A stretch of 64,000 bases of DNA. Origin: Agreia sp. COWG. Lineage in GTDB: Bacteria > Actinomycetota > Actinomycetes > Actinomycetales > Microbacteriaceae. Under the pieces are notes generated by a model. The model saw only the letters and a list, made by a program, of their open reading frames with translations. It was not told where the DNA came from and searched no databases. The position numbers were made by a program, and so were the translations under genes. Below, in pieces: positions 44,391 through 53,252 of the stretch. The stretch lies in assembly GCF_904528075.1 (NCBI RefSeq), contig NZ_LR882035.1, positions 620,001-684,000 of the forward strand. The letters run 5' to 3'. Within the stretch, counting starts at the first letter, position 1. Every line of letters starts with the position of its first letter.

Positions 44391-45272
44391 GTCGGGCTGA
44401 GCCTCGGCGAGGCTGTGACGGCCGGTGTCGGCGAGGTAGGCCTGCCGGAAGAAGATGATGATCTCGCGAAGCGGAGGCCTGTCCTCCGGCCTGCGCGAGG
44501 TCATGCCGGTCAGCACGATCCTCCAGTCGGCGGGTAGCTCGGCGGGAACCTCGGGGTCGTCGAGCAACCGTGCCATGGCTGCCTGCAGCTTCGGCCCTGT
44601 GAACGACGGGGCGCCGGTGAGGCATTCGATGAGCACGAGGCCGAGCGAGTAGACATCGCTGGCCGGGCCGAGCGCCTCGCCGCGCGCCTGTTCCGGGCTG
44701 AGGTAGGCGGCCGTGCCGGTCGCCGAGCCGCCGCTCGCGGGCATACCGTTCTTCGATTGGGCGATGCCGAAGTCGGCGAGCTTGGCTCGGGTGCGCACTC
44801 CGTGCTCGGAGTATTCGGCCAGGAGAATATTGGCGGGCTTAACGTCACGGTGCACGACGTCGTGGTGATGCACGTATTCGAGACCCTCGGCGAGGTCGAA
44901 GGCCAGCTGGCTCACCTGTCGGCGGGGGAGGGGGCCGTCGGCCAGCGCCTCGCGCAGGTTCTTGCCCCGAACGAGTTCCATCACGAGGAATCGGCGGGGG
45001 TTGTCGGGGTCTGTCCGGTCGATTCCCGCGTCGTGCAGCGTCACCAGGCTGGGGTGGTTCAGGCTTGCGAGCACCGTCAACTCGTGCTGCTGTCGTGCGC
45101 TCTCCTCGGCGTCAAATGGAGCGGCGTCGAAGAGCTTCACTGCGACATCCCGACCGAGTGACTGGTCATGCGCCTGGTAGACCGACGACATGCCGCCCTT
45201 GCCGACGAAGGACTCGATCTGATAGCGATCCTGCAGCACCGAATAGGGCTGCTCAGCCGCTTGGTCGCTCAT
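44382..45272 (-). CDS. soluble serine/threonine protein kinase
   Basis: A 296-residue Hanks-type kinase consisting of little more than the catalytic domain: Gly-rich loop VGKGGMSSVYQAHD, ATP lysine in VAVKLFD, catalytic loop HRDVKPANIL, DFG in LADFGIAQ and the activation-segment end GTAAYLSPEQARG. No transmembrane segment, PASTA or other sensor domain follows; family members such as PknB have both. The ATG at 45272 has GGAAGG ten bases upstream; an upstream in-frame extension lacks a site. It is cytoplasmic, with no phosphatase or FHA partner nearby. Confidence 0.93.
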   Translation of the reverse strand: MSDQAAEQPYSVLQDRYQIESFVGKGGMSSVYQAHDQSLGRDVAVKLFDAAPFDAEESARQQHELTVLASLNHPSLVTLHDAGIDRTDPDNPRRFLVMELVRGKNLREALADGPLPRRQVSQLAFDLAEGLEYVHHHDVVHRDVKPANILLAEYSEHGVRTRAKLADFGIAQSKNGMPASGGSATGTAAYLSPEQARGEALGPASDVYSLGLVLIECLTGAPSFTGPKLQAAMARLLDDPEVPAELPADWRIVLTGMTSRRPEDRPPLREIIIFFRQAYLADTGRHSLAEAQPDSE

Positions 45273-45411
45273 GTGCAGCCTTCCAACCTTGTGGATGCCG
45301 ATCACCCTGGGTCGATCGTATGCGGCGTGCCCTCGAATCACCGTTCCGACGGGCAGGGCTTGACTACCCGGAGCGCGCGTGCTGGGTACCGATTGCTGAA
45401 AGGATGGAGCA

Positions 45412-45918
45412 ATGCCTGAAGCCACATCCGTCACTGTTCATCGCGTCGACTGGGACGACCCGCGCGCCGTCCGTCTCCGAGCCATCATGGATGCCGAGAT
45501 GCAGGTGCGCTACGGCAACGACGACGGCATCGATCCCGAGAAGTCGGCCGCGATCAACCGGGCATTGGCCGTCGATCCCGACGCCGTCGTCGAGACGGTG
45601 CTGCTGCACGACGGCGACGAGCCCGTGGCCCATGCCGCGCTCCGCAGGCTCGAGACACCGTCGGGCACCGAGTGGGAGGTCAAGCGTGTGATCGTCGATT
45701 CCTCTCGGCGGGGCAGGGGCCTCGGGCGCACCATCATGGGCGAGATCATCGCCACGGCGCGGTCGAAGGGCGCGAGCCGTCTCATCCTGCAATCGGGTGA
45801 CCGCCAGCCCGAGGCCGCTCGCCTGTACACGGGACTCGGATTCACGCCGATCCCCGTGTATGCGCCCTACGCCGAACTCATGCCGCAGTCGCTCTGTTTC
45901 GAGCTGATCCTCGACTGA
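45412..45918 (+). CDS. GNAT-family N-acetyltransferase
   Basis: A 168-residue acetyltransferase. WEVKRVIVDSSRRGRGLGRT is the acetyl-CoA site, followed by RLILQSGDRQPEAARLYTGL and GFTPIPVY. AAGGATGGAG precedes the ATG. Substrate unknown. It lies just upstream of the rhodopsin gene but with 130 bases and a probable promoter between. Confidence 0.88.
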   Translation: MPEATSVTVHRVDWDDPRAVRLRAIMDAEMQVRYGNDDGIDPEKSAAINRALAVDPDAVVETVLLHDGDEPVAHAALRRLETPSGTEWEVKRVIVDSSRRGRGLGRTIMGEIIATARSKGASRLILQSGDRQPEAARLYTGLGFTPIPVYAPYAELMPQSLCFELILD

Positions 45919-46050
45919 GCCCGCACATCGGCGTGTCAAGGCGGTTATGCGCAGGGTTGCTTCGGGCCTAGCGTGACCCGGGTACGCAGAACGTGTCGCA
46001 CAAGCTCGATCGCCCGAAGTGCCGGGCACCACTGAGAGCCCAGGTGCACC

Positions 46051-47064
46051 ATCCTTTCCACAGTTCTACTTCCCCTCGCCGCCCGACAGACTCAGATCGA
46101 TCCACCCTGGTCGGCAGCGCTGACCTTATCGCAGCACACGCTCATCCTCTATGCGCTCGGAGTAGCGGGCCTGGTTCTCTTCGCGGGCTTCATCCGCGCC
46201 TGGACGACTCGAAACGAGGTGGGCACTCGCTTTCGCACCGCGATCGTCTCTCGCCTCAGCGTGATGGCCGTCGCCACGCTCTCGTACGTCGTGCTGGTCT
46301 TCGGCTTTCTCTCGGGCTATGAGCCGGATGGGTCGGGCTTCGCCCCGACCGCCGATGCCATCAACGCATTCCTGCCGCGGTACATCGACTGGTCGGTCAC
46401 CGTACCCCTTCTCACCGTCGAGTTGCTCGCCGTGTGCACCCTCGTCGGACAGGTCGCCCGTCGCACCAGGGCCATCGCAGTCGCCCTCGCCTTCCTCATG
46501 ATCTTCACGGGTTTCATCGGAGCGTTCGTGGTCGACGACGGCCGCAACCTCGAGGCCCTGGTGGTGTGGGGCGCGATCAGCGCCGTGTTCTGGATCGCGA
46601 CGAACGTGGTTCTGATCGGTGCCGTGCGGCGCTCGTTGCCGCAGCTGACACCCGAGGAGGCCGGCCTCATCAAGCGGGCCACCGTCATCCTTCTCGGCGG
46701 CTGGATCATCTATCCGGTGGTATACCTGATTCCCCTGCTCGGCATGTCGGGCGGGGCGACCACGACAATGCAGCTCGCACTCTGTGCGGCCGATGTGCTC
46801 GTCAAGGTCGGCTTCGGCGGGCACATCCATCGCATTGCGAAGCTGCGCACCGCGGAGGACGTGCGGGCGGGCGACGACATCCACGCGGAATCGATCTGGA
46901 TCTCATCTGAGAAGCAGTCGGATGCCGGCTCCGCCCGCGAGGTCTACCTGGCAGACGGCGCGGCCGCCCACCTGCGCCGGGTGCGACCACCCATGACATT
47001 CGCCACCACGGAGGACGCCTCTGCGCTGGGCGATCAGCGCGAGCTCGACCTCGACGACGTCTGA
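46051..47064 (+). CDS. microbial (type I) rhodopsin, probable light-driven proton pump
   Basis: A seven-helix retinal protein. Helix C reads RYIDWSVTVPLLTVE with the proton-pump triad Asp (codon 46387), Thr and Glu as in proteorhodopsin; the Leu at the proteorhodopsin-105 position suggests green absorption. Helix F has WIIYPVVY, helix G has DVLVKVGFG with the retinal Lys at codon 46804, and helix E has WGAIS, a Gly where bacteriorhodopsin has Trp138. Helix A (LILYALGVAGLVLFAGFI) is encoded at 46138-46197, upstream of the first in-frame GTG (46219), yet no ATG, GTG or TTG occurs in frame back to the stop at 46033. The start given, ATC 46051, is tentative; a one-base frameshift from GTG 46044 is the alternative. 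No retinal-synthesis gene is in the window. Confidence 0.92.
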   Translation: MLSTVLLPLAARQTQIDPPWSAALTLSQHTLILYALGVAGLVLFAGFIRAWTTRNEVGTRFRTAIVSRLSVMAVATLSYVVLVFGFLSGYEPDGSGFAPTADAINAFLPRYIDWSVTVPLLTVELLAVCTLVGQVARRTRAIAVALAFLMIFTGFIGAFVVDDGRNLEALVVWGAISAVFWIATNVVLIGAVRRSLPQLTPEEAGLIKRATVILLGGWIIYPVVYLIPLLGMSGGATTTMQLALCAADVLVKVGFGGHIHRIAKLRTAEDVRAGDDIHAESIWISSEKQSDAGSAREVYLADGAAAHLRRVRPPMTFATTEDASALGDQRELDLDDV

Positions 47065-47119
47065 GCCGACGCGGGTGCGGAGTGCTGGGGCCGGCGGAGG
47101 GCCCGCGTGGCTGCGGGAT

Positions 47120-47449
47120 CTAGACGTGCCCGCGTGGTGCCTGGGAGGGCACCCCGGGTTCGTCGGAGTAGATGAGACCCTGGCCGCTGTTGGCCGAGTC
47201 GGTCAGGATCTTGACCCATTCCCGGTTGATCGTCGGCATCTTGCCGCCCGAGAACTTGAAGTAGAGCGGAATGGCGGAATCCATCCAGATGCTCGAGGGC
47301 CCGTTTCCCACGGCCTCATGATCGCGCCACGAGAAGAAGAAGCTCTCTCGTCGTCGGAGCTTTGCTCCGATCACGATCTGCAGATGAGTGAGCGCCCGGT
47401 CATCGAACTCGATGATGATGTCCGAGTCGCTGTACAGGATCTTGCCCAT
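47120..47449 (-). CDS. DUF7882 family small protein
   Basis: A 109-residue protein common in Microbacteriaceae: MGKILYSDSDIIIEFDDRAL, KLRRRESFFFSW and SIWMDSAIPLYFKFSG follow the family. Homologues are often labelled ATP-dependent DNA ligase, but none of the ligase motifs is present, so that name should not be used. Function unknown. The ATG at 47449 fits the family's start; an upstream in-frame extension is not conserved-looking. Convergent with the rhodopsin gene. Confidence 0.82.
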   Translation of the reverse strand: MGKILYSDSDIIIEFDDRALTHLQIVIGAKLRRRESFFFSWRDHEAVGNGPSSIWMDSAIPLYFKFSGGKMPTINREWVKILTDSANSGQGLIYSDEPGVPSQAPRGHV

Positions 47450-47593
47450 GACGGACTCGTTTCCGGGGTGTGCACCGGGTCTGGGATGCGGCCCCCTGGG
47501 TCGAGTGTAGGCCCGCGGCTCGCAGCCGCGGTGACTTCTGGCGAACAGAGCTATCTTCCGTAGCGTTCGTCTCGCTCGGGGGAGAATGGGGTC

Positions 47594-48382
47594 ATGACTA
47601 TCGCGGTGAACCCGGCCGACGGCATCCGGATCGCCTACGAAGACGTGGGCGAGGGCCCCGCCGTCGTCTTGCTGCACGGCTCGGGACTCTCACGGGGAAG
47701 CTGGCGTGGCCTCGGGTATATCAGGGCGCTGCGCGAGACGCATCGGGTTTTGGCTATCGACCTGCGCGGACACGGACGAAGCGACAAGCCGCACGAGCCG
47801 GAGGCGTACGCGATGGCGACGATCGTGGCCGATGTCTGCGCCGTTCTCGACGACGCACGGGTCACCAACGCCTCGATCGTGGGTTATTCGTTGGGCGCGC
47901 GTGTGGGGTTCTCGCTGATCGACGGGCACCCCGACCGCGTGCTCTCGTTCGTCTCGCTCGGCGGCACCTTCCGTTCGTTGGCGGGCAGCGTCGCCGATGT
48001 GTTCTTCGACGGCTTCGACGCCGCCTTGCGCGAGGGAGGCATGCCCGAGTTCATCGCTCGCTGGGGCGAGGCTCGGGGCCGACCCGTGGATGCCGCGACC
48101 GCGGCCGCATTCTCGGCGAACGACCCACAGGCGCTTGCGGCCTACTTCGACCAGGCCGGATCGGAGAGTGGCGTCGCGGAGTCCCGCCTGCCCCACCTCG
48201 CGACGCCCACCCTGCTGATCGCCGGAACCCTCGACCGCGATCGCCTCGGTGACTCACGATTCGCCGCATCGGCTATGCCGAACGCGCGCTATGTCGAGCT
48301 CGAGGGGCGCGGGCACGCCGACACCCTTGCCCCTGCGGCTGCCGTCATCGAGCTGATCTCGAGCGCTCTTCGGCTGTCCTGA
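47594..48382 (+). CDS. alpha/beta hydrolase
   Basis: A 262-residue alpha/beta hydrolase. The oxyanion motif is LLHGSGLSRG, the nucleophile Ser is in VGYSLGARVG, the acid in IAGTLDRDRLG and the His in LEGRGHADTL. Length and layout fit small-molecule esterases or lactonases; substrate unknown. GAGAAT at 47582-47587 lies six bases before the ATG, a likely leaderless start. Confidence 0.92.
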   Translation: MTIAVNPADGIRIAYEDVGEGPAVVLLHGSGLSRGSWRGLGYIRALRETHRVLAIDLRGHGRSDKPHEPEAYAMATIVADVCAVLDDARVTNASIVGYSLGARVGFSLIDGHPDRVLSFVSLGGTFRSLAGSVADVFFDGFDAALREGGMPEFIARWGEARGRPVDAATAAAFSANDPQALAAYFDQAGSESGVAESRLPHLATPTLLIAGTLDRDRLGDSRFAASAMPNARYVELEGRGHADTLAPAAAVIELISSALRLS

Positions 48383-48429
48383 GCCGCCGATCGAGGAACC
48401 GCCTCGAATGGGTGTCGGGGTGACCGGCC

Positions 48430-48735
48430 CTAGAGCTGGGTGAGCAAATGAGAACGCGCGGCGGCATGTTCGTCTGCCGAGATGGTGCCGGCATCGCGCA
48501 GCTGATCGATCTTCGCCAGGCGAGCATCGATGCTCGGCTCTGCCTTCAGCACATCGCTGTCGAGCAGACGTGTGGCGATGTCTGCCTGAAGGGTCAGGGG
48601 GTTGTGACCCGCTCGACGAACGCGCGCCGCATTCTTCACCGTGATGATGATCATGACGACGAACGCGACGGCGACGAGGCCGCCGATAATCCAGACGAGC
48701 GTGGGCAGAAAATCGAACAAGGACGTTCCGGGCAT
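48430..48735 (-). CDS. SHOCT-domain membrane protein
   Basis: A 101-residue protein with one N-terminal membrane helix (FLPTLVWIIGGLVAVAFVVM) and a C-terminal SHOCT domain (ARLAKIDQLRDAGTISADEH). SHOCT is a short oligomerisation-type motif of unclear role, often found at the ends of membrane proteins. AAGGGGAG precedes the ATG. Confidence 0.85.
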   Translation of the reverse strand: MPGTSLFDFLPTLVWIIGGLVAVAFVVMIIITVKNAARVRRAGHNPLTLQADIATRLLDSDVLKAEPSIDARLAKIDQLRDAGTISADEHAAARSHLLTQL

Positions 48736-48828
48736 GAGGCTCCCCTTCTCTTTCTCTCCAGTCTGTCGTCGGTCTCCCCCGAAGAGGGGGATACGGAGGA
48801 ATCTCTGAGAAAGGAGCCCGCTGCCGAC

Positions 48829-49197
48829 TCAGGCCTCCGGAGCGGTATCGATGATCGCGATAAAGCGCGTGCCGATGCCGTCGAGTTCGCTGCGCTTGAA
48901 CCCGGGCGCCGCAGGGGGAATGTCGCCGATGCTGTGGTGCTCGCAGGTGAGATAGGTGAATGGTGGCCACCACTTCTTAGGACGCACCGACTCCTCGAAG
49001 CCGCAGACGTCACATCTCAGCTGCACCCACACGGCCTTCTTTCCCGTGCGGTTCGCCCGCGACTGGGCCAGCCAGGCCGGTGGGTTCTCGTTCATCTCGG
49101 CGAGGTCGGTCTCGCTGATCTTGGCCGGCATGGCGTGCTTTCGCGCCATCTCCACCGAGATGTCGAGTCGGAGTGCGGCTTCTCGTCGAGTGATCAT
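48829..49197 (-). CDS. hypothetical protein with HTH-like start and CxxC motif
   Basis: A 122-residue protein I do not recognise. ITRREAALRLDISVEMARKH looks like a helix-turn-helix; the middle holds RCDVCGF and YLTCEHH, a possible zinc site. The ATG at 49197 is chosen because GGGGGTG and the hexamer TATCCT (49205-49210, minus strand) precede it; GTG 49200 is also possible. It is divergent from thyA. Confidence 0.65.
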   Translation of the reverse strand: MITRREAALRLDISVEMARKHAMPAKISETDLAEMNENPPAWLAQSRANRTGKKAVWVQLRCDVCGFEESVRPKKWWPPFTYLTCEHHSIGDIPPAAPGFKRSELDGIGTRFIAIIDTAPEA

Positions 49198-49274
49198 CAC
49201 CCCCAAGGATAGTTCGACCCCGGCAGGCCCCTCTGAAGACCCCCGGCCGGCATCCGCGGGTTTAAGATCGCAGG

Positions 49275-50084
49275 GTGCCCACACCACTACACACGCCATA
49301 CGAAGACCTGCTGCGCCACACCCTCGAGACGGGCGCCGCCAAGGCCGACCGCACGGGCACGGGCACGACGAGTGTGTTCGGCGCCCAGCTGCGCTTCGAT
49401 CTCAGCGAGGGTTTTCCGCTGATCACCACCAAGCGCGTGCACTTCAAGTCGATCGCCTACGAGCTGCTGTGGTTTCTGCGAGGCGATTCCAACGTGTCGT
49501 GGTTGCGCGAGAACGGCGTCACCATCTGGGACGAGTGGGCGGCCCCGGATGGCGAGCTGGGCCCGGTATACGGCGTGCAGTGGCGCTCCTGGCCCGCGCC
49601 CGACGGCGGCCACATCGACCAGATCGCCCAGGTCATCGAGACCCTGAAGACCGATCCCGACTCGCGCCGCATGATCGTCTCGGCCTGGAACGTCGCCGAG
49701 ATTCCCCAGATGGCGCTTGCGCCGTGCCACGCGCTGTTCCAGTTCTATGTGGCAGAAGGCAAGCTCTCGTGCCAGCTCTACCAGCGCAGCGCCGACCTGT
49801 TCCTGGGCGTGCCCTTCAACATCGCCAGCTACGCGCTGCTCACGCACATGGTCGCGCAGCAGGCGGGCCTCGAGGTGGGCGACTTCATCTGGACGGGCGG
49901 CGACTGCCACATCTACGACAACCACGTCGAGCAGGTCACCGAGCAGCTCAGCCGCGAGCCCTTCGCGCTTCCGACTCTGCGCATCGCCCGCACTCCCGAG
50001 AGCATCTTCGATTACACGTACGACGATTTCGAGATCGTCGACTACACGCACCACCCCGCGATCAAGGCACCCGTCGCCGTATGA
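49275..50084 (+). CDS. thyA: thymidylate synthase
   Basis: A 269-residue ThyA-type enzyme that methylates dUMP to dTMP with methylenetetrahydrofolate. [18 protein letters not shown], the catalytic Cys151 in [34 protein letters not shown] and [14 protein letters not shown] are signatures. GTG 49275 lies six bases after TAAGAT (49263-49268), so the message is probably leaderless. It overlaps folA by four bases, the usual pairing, since the dihydrofolate made here is recycled by that enzyme. Confidence 0.97.
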   Translation: MPTPLHTPYEDLLRHTLETGAAKADRTGTGTTSVFGAQLRFDLSEGFPLITTKRVHFKSIAYELLWFLRGDSNVSWLRENGVTIWDEWAAPDGELGPVYGVQWRSWPAPDGGHIDQIAQVIETLKTDPDSRRMIVSAWNVAEIPQMALAPCHALFQFYVAEGKLSCQLYQRSADLFLGVPFNIASYALLTHMVAQQAGLEVGDFIWTGGDCHIYDNHVEQVTEQLSREPFALPTLRIARTPESIFDYTYDDFEIVDYTHHPAIKAPVAV

Positions 50085-50596
50085 GCGTCTCGCTCGTCTG
50101 GGCCGAGGCGCGCGGCCGGGTCATCGGCGACGGTGGCACGATCCCGTGGCACGTTCCCGAAGATCTGGCGCACTTCAAGCAGCTCACCTCGAGCGGCACG
50201 GTGGTCATGGGCCGGCGCACCTGGGAGTCGCTTCCCGCACGGTTTCGCCCCCTGCCCGACCGCGTGAACATCGTGGTCACCCGCGACTCGGCGTTCTCGG
50301 CAGACGGTGCCCGGGTCGCGCATTCGCTCGCCGATGCACTGGATGCCGCGGGCGATTCCGATCCGGCGCAGACGGCGGCGTCGACCTGGGTGATCGGCGG
50401 CGGCGAGATCTACGCTCAGGCCATGCCCCGCGCATGCCGCCTCGAGGTCACCGAGATAGACATCGAGGTCGAGGGCGACACGACCGCCCCGGTGATCGAC
50501 CCGGTGGGCTGGCGCGTCGCCGAGGCGAGCGAATGGCTCGAGTCGCGCACGGGCATCCGGTATCGCTTCGTGAGCTACGCGCCGACCGGCGTCTGA
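50081..50596 (+). CDS. folA: dihydrofolate reductase
   Basis: A 171-residue DHFR that regenerates tetrahydrofolate with [52 protein letters not shown] and [14 protein letters not shown] are the ordered signatures. Coupled to thyA through ATGA at 50081-50084. Convergent with the MFS gene that follows. Confidence 0.96.
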   Translation: MSVSLVWAEARGRVIGDGGTIPWHVPEDLAHFKQLTSSGTVVMGRRTWESLPARFRPLPDRVNIVVTRDSAFSADGARVAHSLADALDAAGDSDPAQTAASTWVIGGGEIYAQAMPRACRLEVTEIDIEVEGDTTAPVIDPVGWRVAEASEWLESRTGIRYRFVSYAPTGV

Positions 50597-50615
50597 CGGG
50601 GCGCACGGCCGCGGT

Positions 50616-51896
50616 TCACTGCAGGCGGCGGTGCCAGTCGTCCTCGAGCATGCGGGGGCGGACGACCACGCGCCCGGCGATGACGACGACGATCAACGTG
50701 AGTAGAAGGAAGACGAGCGGCACATCCCAGCCACCCGTCACCTGGTGCAGCAGCCCGACCAGCAGTGGTCCGAGGGCCCCCATCGCGTAGCCGACGCCCT
50801 GGGTGAACCCGCTGAGGGCGACCGTTCCCTCCTGCGTGCGACTGCGCAGCCCGACGAGAACGAGCACCAGCGGAAACAGCAGCGGACCTGCGCCGGCGAG
50901 GGCGACCCACACCCAGGGGAGCGCCGCGGGCGCGATGAGTAGTCCGCCGTAGCCGAGCACGTAGAACGCGAGGCCGAGCGCGATGAGCGGGGTGATCGAC
51001 TTCAGGCGGGTGGCGAGCACCGGAACGAGCAGCGCGAACGGGATTCCCATGCCCGCGTAGAGCGAGAGCAGGGCGCCGGCCTGTGCGGGGGACACCCCGG
51101 CGAGATCGACGAGCATCTCGGGCAGCCAGGCGAACGCCGCGTATACGTTGAGGCTCGTCGCTCCGAAGAGCAGGCCCATGGCCCAGGCCAGAGGGGAGCG
51201 CCAGACCCGGCCGATGGTCGTGGCGGTGGGATGCGGGATGTCGGTCGCGCCCTCCGTCGTCGAGGGATGCGCCGCCAAGGCCGCGCTCGCTCGCCGATCG
51301 CGCATCCAGAGCACCAGCCACGGAACGATCGCGAGAACGACGAGGGCGCCCCACATACCGACGGATACGCGCCAGCCGAGCGCATCCGCCACGGGCACGG
51401 CGACCAGAGGGGGAATGAGGCTGAACAGGGCCATCACGGTGACATAGAGCGAGGTGAGCGCCCCGATCGAGTCGGGGAAGTACTTCTTGACGAGCGGTGG
51501 CAGCACCACATTGGCCACCCCCATGCCAGCGAAGGTCAGAATGCTCGCCAGCGCCAGCATCGGGTATGTCGCCGCTGCGCCACGCGCGACATGACCGAGC
51601 AGGATGGCGACGAGCGCCAGCACCAGCAGCGACTCGAGGCGCAGCTGCCTCTTGAGAACGGGAGCGAGGAACCCGAAGACGGCGAAGCAGAGCGGTGGGA
51701 GGGTGCCGAGCAGGCCGACCCCGACGCTGTCGACGGGCACGTCGACGCTGATCTGGGAGAAGATCGGCGACAGCGCGGCCACTGCCGTGCGCAGGTTGGC
51801 CGCCACCAGAATCACGCCGGCGAGTGCCAGCATGCGGCCGCCGAGCATGGACGCCCCGCCGACTTCGTGACGCGCAGGGGAATCGCTGTTCGGCAC
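50616..51896 (-). CDS. CynX/NimT-type MFS transporter
   Basis: A 426-residue major facilitator with twelve helices. AGVILVAANLRTAVAALSPI, GLLGTLPPLCFAVFGFLAP, FAGMGVANVVLPPLVKKYFP and FTQGVGYAMGALGPLLVGLL fit the CynX/NimT cyanate-transporter-like family, whose members export or import small anions and nitroimidazoles; the substrate here is not known. GTG 51896 lies six bases after TAGACT (51903-51908, minus strand), the leaderless pattern. Confidence 0.87.
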   Translation of the reverse strand: MPNSDSPARHEVGGASMLGGRMLALAGVILVAANLRTAVAALSPIFSQISVDVPVDSVGVGLLGTLPPLCFAVFGFLAPVLKRQLRLESLLVLALVAILLGHVARGAAATYPMLALASILTFAGMGVANVVLPPLVKKYFPDSIGALTSLYVTVMALFSLIPPLVAVPVADALGWRVSVGMWGALVVLAIVPWLVLWMRDRRASAALAAHPSTTEGATDIPHPTATTIGRVWRSPLAWAMGLLFGATSLNVYAAFAWLPEMLVDLAGVSPAQAGALLSLYAGMGIPFALLVPVLATRLKSITPLIALGLAFYVLGYGGLLIAPAALPWVWVALAGAGPLLFPLVLVLVGLRSRTQEGTVALSGFTQGVGYAMGALGPLLVGLLHQVTGGWDVPLVFLLLTLIVVVIAGRVVVRPRMLEDDWHRRLQ

Positions 51897-52008
51897 CGGC
51901 CAAGTCTAGGTGGGCGTCCGCCCGGAGAGCGGCGCCAGAGCATACACTTCAGGTGCACCTGCGGCAGAGCCTCGCGACAGATCCGAGCGAAACCCTAGGG
52001 TGTAGTGC

Positions 52009-53100
52009 ATGACCGTACCCCCGAGCGACCCGGCGCCCACCCCCACCCTCCGATCTCTCGTCACTGACAAGTTCGGCGTGGTGGCTCTGCGCAGCGGCCA
52101 GATCATCGTCGTGCTCATCCTTGCGGTGGTCATCGTCTTCGCCCTGGTGCAGCTCAAGCTGGTGGTGATCCCGGTGCTCGTGGCGCTCATCATCGCGGCC
52201 GCCGCGTCTCCGATCATGCGCTTCTTGAAGAACCGCGGCCTCTCGGCGATCCTCGCGACCTGGATCACACTGCTCGCCGGCATCGCGGTGATCGGCGGGC
52301 TGATCACCCTCATCGTCTTCGCCGTGCGCGGCCAGTGGGACGGGCTCGCATCGTCGGCCAAGGACGGTCTCGACCAGCTGCAGGACTTCATCACGAATGG
52401 GCCGATCCCGGTCGATGGCGGGCAGATCGAGTCGGCCAAGCAGGGGCTCATCGACTTCGCCACATCCAGCCAGGCGGGTTCCGGGGCCCTCGCCGGCGCA
52501 TCCGTGGTGGGCGAGCTCGCGACCGGTGCGGCGCTCGCCGTGGTCATCCTGTTCTTCTTCCTCAAAGACGGCCCTGCCATCTGGGCCTTCTTCCTGCGTC
52601 CGTTCACCGGTCACCGCAAAGCCCGCGGTGAGCGCATCGGCGACACGGCCGTGCGCGTGCTCGGCGGCTACGTTCGCGGAACAGCCATCATCGCCTTCGT
52701 GGACGCCGCCGGCATCGGCATCGGCTTGGCGATCCTCGGTGTTCCACTCGCCCTGCCGCTGGCGGTCATCGTGTTCATCACGGCGTTCATCCCTATCGTC
52801 GGAGCGACCGCAGCCGGCATCCTCGCCGCCCTCGTCGCCCTGGTGGCGAACGGCCCGGTCGTCGCGCTCATCGTCATCATCATCGTGATCGCGGTGAACC
52901 AGATCGAGGGCAACTTCCTGCAGCCCGTCGTCATGGCGCAGTCGCTCAAGCTGCACCCGCTCGTCATTCTGGTGGCGCTGACCGCGGGCACCATCCTCGG
53001 AGGCATCACGGGTGCCGTTCTCGCCGTGCCGATCGCGGCTGTCGGCTGGGCGATCGTCAAGACGTGGAACGAGAAAGGTCAGCCGGCCAGCGCGCGGTAA
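52009..53100 (+). CDS. AI-2E family transporter
   Basis: A 363-residue membrane protein of the AI-2E (PerM/TqsA) family: VIPVLVALIIAAAASPIMRF, LFFFLKDGPAIWAFF, ALPLAVIVFITAFIPIVGAT and NQIEGNFLQPVVMAQSLKLH are typical. Family members export autoinducer 2 or act as Na+/H+ exchangers; the role here is open. ATG 52009 lies seven bases after TAGGGT (51996-52001), the leaderless pattern. A hairpin follows the stop. Confidence 0.92.
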   Translation: MTVPPSDPAPTPTLRSLVTDKFGVVALRSGQIIVVLILAVVIVFALVQLKLVVIPVLVALIIAAAASPIMRFLKNRGLSAILATWITLLAGIAVIGGLITLIVFAVRGQWDGLASSAKDGLDQLQDFITNGPIPVDGGQIESAKQGLIDFATSSQAGSGALAGASVVGELATGAALAVVILFFFLKDGPAIWAFFLRPFTGHRKARGERIGDTAVRVLGGYVRGTAIIAFVDAAGIGIGLAILGVPLALPLAVIVFITAFIPIVGATAAGILAALVALVANGPVVALIVIIIVIAVNQIEGNFLQPVVMAQSLKLHPLVILVALTAGTILGGITGAVLAVPIAAVGWAIVKTWNEKGQPASAR

Positions 53101-53134
53101 CGAAACAGGGAACGCGACAGCGGCCGCTTAGGTG

Positions 53135-53166
53135 GCCCGAAAAGCCGTGAATCGGGGCTTTCGGGC
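53135..53166 (+). terminator. hairpin after the AI-2E family gene
   Basis: GCCCGAAAAGCC (53135-53146) pairs with GGCTTTCGGGC (53156-53166) with one bulged A. It lies 35 bases after the stop and before mntP. No T-run. Confidence 0.65.
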
Positions 53167-53252
53167 ATTCTGGCCGGTGCGCGACTGGCACTCTGGAGAT
53201 CTCAACGGTGAGCGCTCCACTGCCCGTACTTCTCGAAAGGCGTCACCCTCTC

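Noticed and set aside
45993..46322. Plus-strand frame of 109 codons over the rhodopsin 5' region
   Set aside because: It overlaps the rhodopsin helix A and B codons in another frame and has no recognisable content; its only relevance is that GTG 46044 might be the original rhodopsin start before a frameshift.
47120..47449. ATP-dependent DNA ligase
   Set aside because: No ligase motif; the sequence fits the DUF7882 family.
53101..53252. yybP-ykoY manganese riboswitch before mntP
   Set aside because: The family's conserved loops could not be found; the visible hairpin is better explained as the terminator of the preceding gene.
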